NCBI GenBank assembly: GCA_900317715.1
Contig: ONHS01000008.1
Span: 1 to 54,390 of the forward strand
Direction: 5' to 3'
DNA: 54,390 bases
From: an uncultured Bacteroidales bacterium
GTDB lineage: Bacteria; Bacteroidota; Bacteroidia; Bacteroidales; WCHB1-69
Position numbers and translations under genes: made by a program. Positions 26,858-35,900 of this stretch are shown in pieces (the first letter of the stretch is position 1; the number at the start of each line of letters is the position of its first letter). The notes under the pieces are model-generated. The model did not search any database. It saw only the letters and a list, made by a program, of their open reading frames with translations, and had not been told where the DNA came from.

Positions 26858-26868
26858 AGGAGAAGCTA

Positions 26869-27711
26869 TTAGTAATCTCCCAGTGTTTCAGGGAGTTGAG
26901 CTAAGGCAGCAGCCGCTTGCTCATCGTTAGGCGGCGTACCGTGCCACTTATGCGTACCCATCATAAAGTCCACACCTTGACCCATCTCCGTCTTCATGAG
27001 GATGACGATGGGTTTCTGGTTGCCAGCGAGCGTTTTGGCCAATTTCAGGGTATGGAGGCAGCTCTTGATGTCGTTGCCATTCATATCCAACACCAACCAT
27101 TGGAAAGCTTCGAATTTGGCGCGGAGGTTGCCGAGATTCATCACAGCATCCGTGCTTCCGTCAATCTGTTTCTTGTTATAATCAACCGTAACAATCAGGT
27201 TGTCAACATGTTTTGCACCTGCAAACATGATAGCCTCCCAATTTTGTCCCTCTTCCAATTCGCCATCGCCCGTGAGCGTATAGACCAGGTGTTTGTCTTG
27301 ATTGGCCTTTTTGGCGAGCGCCGCGCCGATGGAAACGGAGAGTCCCTGACCGAGCGAGCCGGAAGCGACCCGGATGCCGGGAAGACCTTCCACAGGAGTG
27401 GGGTGACCTTGCAGACGAGTGCCTATCTTACGAAATGTTGCCAGCTCCGACACCGGGAAATAGCCTCTACGAGCCATCACGCTGTACAGCACCGGACTGA
27501 TGTGACCATTGGAAAGGAAGAACATATCCTCACCATTTCCTTCGCGTGTAAAGTGCTCAGGATCAATCTCCATCACATCGAAATAGAGGGTCGTCAAAAA
27601 ATCCGCACAACCTAACGAGCCGCCCGGATGACCTGACTTTGCACCGTGAACCATGCGAATAATATCTCTGCGCACCTGCGCCGCAACATCTTGTAACTTA
27701 TTGATTTCCAT
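26869..27711 (-). CDS. Transketolase N-terminal subunit
   Basis: These 280 residues cover only the thiamine-diphosphate-binding half of transketolase: MVHGAKSGHPGGSLGCADFLTTLYF, the FLSNGHISPVLYSVMARRGYF segment, ASGSLGQGLSVSIGAALAKK, and the TPP/metal motif TGDGELEEGQNWEA with VDYNKKQ. The protein ends normally with the KWHGTPPNDEQ segment, which is the natural end of split transketolase alpha subunits. The pyrimidine-binding C-terminal subunit, needed for activity, is not in this window, although it commonly lies next door in other genomes. This is the first gene of an operon with an LptF/G permease, GT4 and dxs. Transketolase supplies pentose phosphates and glyceraldehyde 3-phosphate, the latter a Dxs substrate. 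Confidence 0.92.
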   Translation of the reverse strand: MEINKLQDVAAQVRRDIIRMVHGAKSGHPGGSLGCADFLTTLYFDVMEIDPEHFTREGNGEDMFFLSNGHISPVLYSVMARRGYFPVSELATFRKIGTRLQGHPTPVEGLPGIRVASGSLGQGLSVSIGAALAKKANQDKHLVYTLTGDGELEEGQNWEAIMFAGAKHVDNLIVTVDYNKKQIDGSTDAVMNLGNLRAKFEAFQWLVLDMNGNDIKSCLHTLKLAKTLAGNQKPIVILMKTEMGQGVDFMMGTHKWHGTPPNDEQAAAALAQLPETLGDY

Positions 27712-27771
27712 AATAATATATTATTTCCTATATATAAGAATGTTTAATTTCCCTATTTTTGAAATATGCGG

Positions 27772-27779
27772 CAAAGATA
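27772..27779 (-). promoter_or_regulatory. Promoter -7 box of the transketolase-lptF/G-GT4-dxs operon
   Basis: TATCTTTG on the minus strand, about 60 bases before the transketolase start. The spacing of the four downstream genes suggests one transcript. Confidence 0.6.
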
Positions 27780-27837
27780 CATTTTTCTTGTGAACGTTTT
27801 TTGGTAATTTTATCGCATAAAAGAAAAGGATGTCGCA

Positions 27838-28398
27838 TTACAACACCCTGTCCGCGTTTTGCGCGATGAAACTCTTCCAGTTCGGGGCTTTTGTTTTGCC
27901 GAAGACGACCTTTTGCTGGAGATGATGACAGACGGCGACGGCTAAGGCGTCCGTAGCATCCAGAAATTCAATTTGTTGCGAAATAGGGTACATCCGGCAG
28001 AGCATGTCGGAGACTTGCTCCTTGGCGGCGTTGCCGTTGCCGGTAATGGCTTGCTTGATCTTGCGCGGCGAGTACTCGTACACCTCCATACCCGCGTGCA
28101 AGCAGGCGGCAATCACCACCCCTTGCGCACGACCCAACTTCAGCATCGACTGCACATTCTTACCGTAGAACGGCGCCTCAATCGCCAGAATATCAGGATG
28201 ATACTGCTCCACCAACCCGTTGATACGCTCGTAAATGTACTTCAACTTGGCGTATGCATCCGACATCTTCGTCATCTGCAACACACTCAACACCTCCACC
28301 TCGGACTTGTTCAGCTCGGTGTTCAACAACGCATAACCCATGATGTTCGTACCCGGGTCGATGCCTAAAATTTTTCTGCGTATCTTGTTGTCATCCAT
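27838..28398 (-). CDS. ruvC: Holliday junction endonuclease RuvC
   Basis: This 186-residue RNase H-fold resolvase cuts four-way junctions with RuvAB. The acidic catalytic set is visible: Asp14 in ILGIDPGTNIMGY, Glu74 in LAIEAPFYGKN, and Asp147/Asp150 in FLDATDALAVAVCHH. The helix following GKNVQSMLKLGRAQGVV is typical. It lies 32 bases downstream of the small aspartic protease gene on the same strand, with heptamer repeats between them. It may share a transcript starting at the corA promoter. It is unlinked to ruvA, which lies about 10 kb away. Confidence 0.95.
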   Translation of the reverse strand: MDDNKIRRKILGIDPGTNIMGYALLNTELNKSEVEVLSVLQMTKMSDAYAKLKYIYERINGLVEQYHPDILAIEAPFYGKNVQSMLKLGRAQGVVIAACLHAGMEVYEYSPRKIKQAITGNGNAAKEQVSDMLCRMYPISQQIEFLDATDALAVAVCHHLQQKVVFGKTKAPNWKSFIAQNADRVL

Positions 28399-28430
28399 AT
28401 TGTTGGCTGTCAGCTATTAGCTGTTGGCTT
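28399..28430. repeat. Short heptamer tract between the retropepsin-like gene and ruvC
   Basis: There are about four units, which on the minus strand read AGCCAAC/AGCTAAT/AGCTGAC. They carry TAA and TGA right after the upstream stop codon (28431-28433). Confidence 0.6.
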
Positions 28431-28853
28431 TCATGAAAAACAAATTTTGTTCGTCCCGTAATCGATAACCGCCTTGTGCATGACACAAAAGTCGTTGCCT
28501 AAAATCATCTGCACGGGTTTTTGTTTCAACGTTTGATAGGCCGTATTGATGTGCGTGAAATCGATCACCGCAACATTTTCCAAAAGCTTTTTGTGGAAAC
28601 GACCGAGCTTGAAGTCGGGCAGATCCGCCACCAGCACTTCGAAGCCTGCACCGCCAATTCCCGCGTTCACGCCTTCGTTGGCCTCCATCTGCAATTCGGG
28701 AAGTATCTGATCCACAAACTGTTTGTCAACACAACTGTGCGATGCGCCCGTGTCAAGCACAATGCGGATTTTCACCCCCGCCACCGACCCGTTCAGCAAC
28801 GTGTGGTAATCCCCTTTTTCTAATTCTACAACTTTTAATGAAGATTTGTACAT
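28431..28853 (-). CDS. Small retropepsin-like aspartic protease-fold protein
   Basis: This 140-residue protein holds one clan AA lobe. The catalytic motif IVLDTGASHSCVD (Asp34-Ser38) is followed by the flap-like hydrophobic segment and a second hydrophobic-Gly motif MILGNDFCVMHKAVIDY (about 115-130), matching a single retroviral-protease-type half that would act as a homodimer. There is no signal peptide or membrane segment, so it appears cytosolic. Its substrate is unknown, and proteolytic activity is inferred from the intact DTGAS. It lies between corA and ruvC, same strand. It is not part of a retroelement: no reverse transcriptase or integrase is nearby. Confidence 0.8.
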   Translation of the reverse strand: MYKSSLKVVELEKGDYHTLLNGSVAGVKIRIVLDTGASHSCVDKQFVDQILPELQMEANEGVNAGIGGAGFEVLVADLPDFKLGRFHKKLLENVAVIDFTHINTAYQTLKQKPVQMILGNDFCVMHKAVIDYGTNKICFS

Positions 28854-28864
28854 TTTTTTTTCCC

Positions 28865-28921
28865 GCTAACTGCTAACTACTAACTGCTAACTACTAACTG
28901 CTAACTACTAACTGCTAACTA
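28865..28921. repeat. Heptamer tract after corA (8 units, alternating)
   Basis: Units TGCTAAC and TACTAAC alternate almost perfectly, giving a 14-base super-period. On the corA strand they contain TAG. The tract ends directly at the corA stop codon (28923-28925). Confidence 0.85.
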
Positions 28922-28922
28922 A

Positions 28923-29834
28923 TTACAGCCAATGTTTCTTAATAAAGAACACAATCAACACCACCGAAATCAGCAAACAGATTCCGATCACATAGAGAAA
29001 AGCAAAGGGAGAGTTTGCCATGGGGAGACCGACGTTCATACCGTAAAGTCCTGATATAAAGGTCAATGGTAGCACAATGGTGGAGATAATCGTGAGCATG
29101 CGCATGATTTCATTCGTCTTGTTGGCCTGCAAGGAATCGAACGTGCTCGACAAGCCGGCCACCAATTCGCCGTAGTCATCGACCATATCCCACATCTTCT
29201 GGTAGAAGTCCAAAATATTACCCCAGTACTCTTCCATATCATCGGCGAAACCTTTCACCTCGCCCGACTCAAACATCTTAAACAGACGGAGTTGCGGCTT
29301 GAACATGGTGTTCATCTGGATGATGTTTTTCCGGATGATGGAAATCTGCTCAATGATTTTCTCTGCCCTGCTGCTGAACAGCTCGCGACTGATGAAATCA
29401 ATTTCGGTGCCGAGTCGCTCCACAATCAGGAACGTCTCCTTCATCATCCGATATAAAATGTGGTAAAGCATAGCATCGGAGGTGCCGCTGATTTCGTCCT
29501 CGTCCTCCGGTTCCGGGTCAATTTTTTTCAGATTGAAAAGATCTTGCACCACATAATGCGAATTTCCAACGGTAATCAGGTAATCCTGACCCCAGAAAAT
29601 CTTGGTTTCTTCAGTTTTCACCAATTTCGTACGCTGATCCAGCAACGGAAAATGCAAGACCAGGAAGAAATAGTCGTCGTAAATATCTATTTTGGGACGT
29701 TGTACAAAACTCGAACAGTCTTCTATATCCAAAGGGTGAAAGTGGAAGTTATCCCTCAAAAAGTCCAAATCTTCAACGGTTGGATTGGTGATATGATGCC
29801 ATTTATACGCACCGAAATTAATGGTGTCAACCAT
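28923..29834 (-). CDS. corA: CorA-family divalent-cation channel
   Basis: This 303-residue protein has a long cytosolic alpha/beta domain (about 1-240, including the coiled helices ERLGTEIDFISRELFSSRAEKIIEQI) and two C-terminal membrane helices. The signature GMN is at about 265-267 in ISGLYGMNVGLPM, at the pore mouth between the helices. The family transports Mg2+ or, in some members, Zn2+, Co2+ or Ni2+ as a pentamer. The acidic stretch DPEPEDEDEISG at about 105-116 could influence metal sensing. A promoter box lies about 70 bases upstream, in the short gap after the adhesin stop. Downstream are the retropepsin-like gene and ruvC. Confidence 0.94.
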   Translation of the reverse strand: MVDTINFGAYKWHHITNPTVEDLDFLRDNFHFHPLDIEDCSSFVQRPKIDIYDDYFFLVLHFPLLDQRTKLVKTEETKIFWGQDYLITVGNSHYVVQDLFNLKKIDPEPEDEDEISGTSDAMLYHILYRMMKETFLIVERLGTEIDFISRELFSSRAEKIIEQISIIRKNIIQMNTMFKPQLRLFKMFESGEVKGFADDMEEYWGNILDFYQKMWDMVDDYGELVAGLSSTFDSLQANKTNEIMRMLTIISTIVLPLTFISGLYGMNVGLPMANSPFAFLYVIGICLLISVVLIVFFIKKHWL

Positions 29835-29905
29835 AGATAACCTCCTTTCTTTTAATGGGTTAGAAAACTAAATACTACATATTGGCGCAAAAATTTTACG
29901 AATGG

Positions 29906-29913
29906 CAAAAATA
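29906..29913 (-). promoter_or_regulatory. Promoter -7 box of corA
   Basis: TATTTTTG on the minus strand, 72 bases before the corA ATG and just past the adhesin stop codon at 29936. The implied leader is about 65 bases. Confidence 0.55.
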
Positions 29914-29935
29914 CACTTTTTTTGGAAAACTACAC

Positions 29936-32900
29936 TCACAATACGGTCACGGAACCTTTGAACATATACGCCTTGCCTTGGGCGTTTGTGCAGCGGATAA
30001 TATAAGTATAGACGTTGTTGTAGTAGATTTTACCTTCCACTTCGCCATTCCACCTGAAATTTTTGTCTGTGGAGTAGTAAACCATCGATCCCCAGCGGTT
30101 GAAAATACTGATTTCAAAATCTTGGAAAGAGCGTTGCATGGGTTCAGGAATGCTGAAATAATCGTTCAAACCATCACTCTTGGAAGGCGTGATGGCATTG
30201 GGCAAAAGGAGCTGAAACTCACAAGGTTCGATGGTATATCTTGCCGTGGACTCGCAATCCCCTTCGGTGGCGGTCACACTGTATATTCCAGGCATCGTCA
30301 CCGTGATTTGCGGCATACTTTCACCCGTACTCCATTGATAATCCGTCATTTCCGTAATCACCGACAATTCTGCCGACAGCCCTTCGCAGAAATCCGGAGT
30401 GAGCGATATAATCTGCACGGCCGTATCCACAACCACCAAATGGAGCAGCACTACACTGTCACAACCCTGTTCCGAAGTCAACATGAGCATTCGTTGCAAC
30501 GTGTCGGCATCTACCGTTTCAGCCGCAGGAATCGTGAAACCGTAGGCATTATAACCGTCGCCCTCGCAAACCACATCTTCAACAAGCCTTTCATATTGCT
30601 CATTTACAACAAGTTGAAGCACTATCACACTGTCACAATGACCTGTAGAAAGGTGCTGCTCATACGTATAGGCACCCGGTTCCTCCGTCATGGTCTCATC
30701 CACCTCGAAGCCGTTTTCCCAATAGGTACCCCCTTGGCAAACAGCGGCAGAAAGCGTATCATGATAACTGGGCCAAACAGTCACATTCACCGTGTCGCTG
30801 TAGCTGGTACCGCAAGTGGCGGTAATCCATGCGCGACGCAGATGGAACGTGGAAACCTCCGGAATTTCCGGATATGTGTAGTTTTGCATATTCGTCACGC
30901 CCGGCGCATCAGCCCAAGATTGGCCATCGTCGGAAAGTTGCCACTGATAACCGCCGTCATCGCCACCGGAAGCCTCATCGCCTTGGAAATCCAACAACGA
31001 CTCTCCTTGGCAAATCGACTGATCCGCTGTAATCGAACCAGGGACTAATTCATCATGCAAATTTCTGAGTATCAATGAATCAGAAGCAAGGCATCCCAAC
31101 AGATCCGTCACCGTGAAAGAATAAGAACCCGCCGCCGCATTGTTCAACTGCGTGGTAGTGGAAACCGCATTGCCTGCGTTATCTTTCCACTGGTAATTCA
31201 GCGGGGTCTGACCGCCCGTCACGCTGGCAACGGCGGCACCCGTAGAAGCTCCATAACAAACGACATGCGACACATTTCCAATCGCCGCAGACATGTTATC
31301 AACACTCACCGTGTAGGTGACAAGACTGTCGGCGCCATGCGTCGTCAGCAAAGTGTCCGTCATCATACCCGCTGCGTTGAACGTATGTCCGCACCATTGC
31401 AAGGGGAAGGCAGCAGCACAAACGGTCGTATCCTTCACCACGCTCACATTCGGGTAGATATACACCTGCTGCCATATCACCGAATCACATCCCTCTTGGG
31501 TACTGAGCAAATATTGGAACTGCACATCCTCGGGAGTGACAAACGTAATATCCGCAGGGGCAAAATAATAGGGTAACTGATTCTGTATCAGATATAAAGT
31601 GTCGTGAGTCAACGTACTGTGATATACCGTCAAATTGAGGGTGATCACACTGTCGCAACCATGGATGCTCACAAACGAATGCGTATATTGCCCTGATTCC
31701 GTATAAGTGACCCCATTGAAAACAACGCTGTCGCACACAGCAGCTCCTAACGCATTGTATATCTGATGATAAACCGACACCACCACCGAAGTGTCGTAGT
31801 GACAACCGAACGTATCCGTTAAGGTCACCGCATAATATCCCACCGTATCTTGAGGCAAATCCGCTGGCGGGGAAACTGTCCAAACATTTTGTACACTATC
31901 CATCAACCACGGTCCTTGCACCCCAATCGTGAACATATCCGGATTCTGGTTCAGCATCACCGTATTATCCGATGCATTGCCTATGGTGATAGCATAGTTC
32001 GAATTATTGCAAATGTTTGGATTAGAAACATTTACAATAGGATTGGTCAACCTTTCCACAGAGTGCGTGGCCGTTGCGCTACAACCATGCTCTTCCGTAA
32101 CGGTCACCACGTAAGTGCCTGTCGTAGTGACTTCTATCGTGCGTGTCGTATCGCCCGTACTCCATAGGTAAACAAAGCAACTATCCACAGAAAGGATGGC
32201 CGAAGAGTCAAGACAGAACACCGCAGGTCCCGTGATAGACACCTCAGGATATTGAAAAACAGAGAGTTGCAACACCACAACACTGTCGCAACCATGATGG
32301 TTGGTGAAATGTTGCTGATACTGACCGCTTTCCGTATAGGTGACGTTATTCCATGTATAACTCTCGCAGACAGTCGTATCCACATACACCGTATCGCGCA
32401 TGTAGAACGTAATCGGCAACAGCGTGTCGTAGCTACATCCTTGTGAGTCAAACAATTGGAAATGATATAGAACGGTAGTGTCGTGCGTAAGCGTGACCGG
32501 GGGCGCGAGAAGGAAAAGCGTGTCGCTCAGCGTCTCCATCCACGGTCCATCCACCTCCACATTCGTCACATCCGTATAATCCACCGTGGTATAGTCGGAA
32601 GACAACGCCAGCTCCCAGCCAAAAATATAACCATTGTCAATGCTGTAACCGTCCATCACTTCAATGTACCACGACCCGTTGAGCGGACATCCCACCAAAC
32701 TTTGGAAAGACTGATCTGGATGATAGAACTTGGTGCCCGCCGCCACATTGGAAGAGTCGAAAACAGGATTGGTACCATTGCCTACACTTTGCGAATGGGC
32801 ATTGACCGAACGATAAATCAAACTTCCGGTGCCAGGAGCGTACGTATATCCATGCGTGCTATTATTCGACCAACAATAATTCCATCCTGTGCCCGGAGCA

Positions 32901-35900
32901 TTGTTTGGAGTCGTTTCATCACATGGATGGCTATTATCCGCATAATCGTAGGCGATGCCAAAGTAGGTCCAGTTATAGGCATTATTCCCATTCTGCCAAG
33001 CGCGGGAATTGGAAGGGATCGAAGAACTGCAAGAAGATGTTGACGAACCGTTAAATCGTAGAATATCAGCCTTTTGTCCATTAGGACAGGTAAGGTTAAT
33101 ATACAGATCCCCGGCATACGAATGCTCCAGGTTCAACCTGACGTACAGAATGTCATTCACATTGTTCACCACCGCATCTTCAGAGAAGGTGGAGAAGGTC
33201 AACGGGGAACGGTAAGAACAACCATGTGGTGAACAATACACACCATCGGGAAGGAAAACCGTATCCGTCATTGACAGCGTCGCTTCATGACTGCCAATGA
33301 CGATATTGGAGGTACTGCTATGGCCTATGGAGAACAAGAAGGTATCTCCGGCGCACAAGGTCGGAAGATCCACATCCACAATCTGGTTCATCACCGTGGC
33401 GGTCACCAAGACGGACGAAGTGTCGCTGCACCCATGCTCATCGGTGACCGTTACCGTGTAACGACCTGTCGTATTGACATTTATGGATTGCGTTATCGCG
33501 CCATTGCTCCAAAGGTATGCAGCATTGCTGTCGGCAGTCAAGATGGCAGGATCCCCGTTGCAAATCACGGGTATTCCGGAAATATGAGCTTCCGGCAACG
33601 GCAGCACCGTCAAACGCATCATCAAAACGCTGTCCGATCCGTTATAAGAGACCAGCGTGTCGTACTGAATGCCTGCACTGTCGAAAACGGCTCCATTCCA
33701 AGCGAAGGGAAGCTCGCTTTCGCAGATTGTACTGTCCTCCATGGCATCAACGTTATAAAACACTGTCAACTCTATCGTTAGAATACTATCGCACCCCGCC
33801 ACATTCGTCAGTCTTTGCACGTATGTTCCCGTGGTGTCGTAAGAATAACCATTCAGGACGTATGGAAGATTATTTTCTACAATGGTCACTGGCAAAACCT
33901 GCATCGTGGAATCGAGGACGTTGAGGGTCAGCGCCAAAATGCTGTCCACACCCGTGGAGGCCGTCAGTGTATCGTATTGCGTACCAGCGGTTTCAAACAG
34001 GAAACCGCGCCAGGCAAACGGCATATCACGATCGCAAACCGCCGTGTCGATAGGTATTGTAACATTGTATAAGACAGTGAGATAAAGTGTCCATGTACTG
34101 TCACAACCCACCGCATTCGTAAAATGCTGCACGTATGTACCCGATTCGTAGTAGCTGCTGTCATGTAAGACGTAAGGCAGGTCATTCTCCAATATCGTGT
34201 CAATCAACGTGTTGGAAGAGGAAGCGAGAATGGTGAGGGTCAGCGCCAACACACTGTCCACGCCCGTGGAAGCGGTAAGCGTGTCGTATTGCGTGCCCGC
34301 CGTATCGAACGTCAACCCATGCCAAGTGACCGGCAACTCGTAGTCGCACACCGCCGTATCCATAGGTGTTGTAACATTGTATAACACAGTGAGATAGAGT
34401 GTCAATGCACTGTCACAACCCACCGAATTGGGGAAATGTTGCACGTATGTTCCTGATTCATAGTAAAGACTATCGTTCAACTCGTAGGGCAAGTCATTCT
34501 CCAACCGCACTACTTCCAACGTGTCGGAAGTCGTCATCTTCACGAAAACGGACAATACGAGGATACTGTCCGCACCATCCTTGGGATATGAAACAGTCTG
34601 TGTATCCGCTGAATCGAACATCACCCCACTCCATTCCAAAGGCAACAGATTCGAGCAAATGGTGGAATCCATCGGATAGATAACCGACAAGTGCATCGTG
34701 ACAATACTGTCAGCGCCATGGATAGTCGGCAGCCTGTACGTTTTGCTACCGGGAGAGGTGAAAACGGAATCATTCCAAGTGTATGGCAATGCTGTAACCA
34801 ACACTGTATCATACAAATCCGTGTATCGAGGTGCATATACGTGAATGTAAACCGTGGTGTCGAATGAGCATCCATATTCATCCGAAACGGTGAATGTATA
34901 GGCCACCACCGTGTCATGAGACAGTGTGTCTGGCGGAAGAATCACGAAAGAGGTATCGGAGAGGCGCGAAATCCATGGGCCTTCGCAATTGGAATAATCG
35001 ACAGAGGCATAATGATTTGGAATCACCCTGTCTGCCAAAGATATTTCCCATGTAAAGATATACCCGTTATCATTCACGATGCCATCCATCACTTCAATCT
35101 TCCAAGTGCCGTTGAGCGGACAGCCCACCAGACTGTCAAAAGGCACGTCCGGATGATAAAACTGCGTTCTCGCCGCCACATTGGAGGAGTCGATGACCCA
35201 ATTCTGTGAACCATATACCGAATGCCTGTGGGCATTGACAGAACGGTAAACCAACCCGTCAACCCCGGCTGAATACTCGAATCCGGACGTGGTATTACTC
35301 GACCAGCAATAGTTCCAACCCATACCAGGTCTGTTTCGCGAACGGGTTCTATCACAACGGTCACTAAAATCATTATCATCGTATGCCCATCCCAAAAATG
35401 CGGCCCCGACATTAGAGCCGCCGCCCCGCCAACCCCGTTCCGAACTCGGAATGGAATCCAAACACGGGGACGTACTGTTATCGGTGGATTTCTTCAAAAT
35501 AGTGGCATGTTGACCATTTGGACATTCAAGATTGATGTAAAGATCCTGAATATAAGAATGTTCCATATTGAGTCGCACATACCGAATATCTTCTGGCGAA
35601 TGAATCGTGGCAGTATCCTCAAAATCAGAGAAGGTCAACAACGCCTGATAAGAGCAACCGTATGGATCACAAGACTGACCATCAGGAAGAAACACCGTAT
35701 CGGATTGTGACAAAGTCGTTTGCAGGTTGATATACTGCAAATTATCCACCTCCGTCATACCGACAGTCACCAGCTGCGTATCTCCGACCGCCATATCTGA
35801 TAAATGGACCGTCACGATAGGATTTTCAGGAATGATGAGATTCAACACCACCGTACTGTCACAGCCGCTTTCACCCACAAACGAAAATGTATATTCTCCT

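Noticed and set aside
26917..27615. Plus-strand open frame of 232 codons
   Set aside because: It is antisense to the transketolase half, which has intact motifs.
28431..28853. Remnant of a retroelement because of the retropepsin-like fold
   Set aside because: No reverse transcriptase, integrase or terminal repeats lie around it, and the gene is intact among housekeeping genes.
28865..28921. Alternating short repeats considered as a CRISPR array
   Set aside because: Units are only seven bases with no spacers, and no cas genes are near.
29882..31048. Plus-strand open frame of 388 codons
   Set aside because: It overlaps the adhesin's C-terminal sorting domain on the other strand and shows no family motifs.
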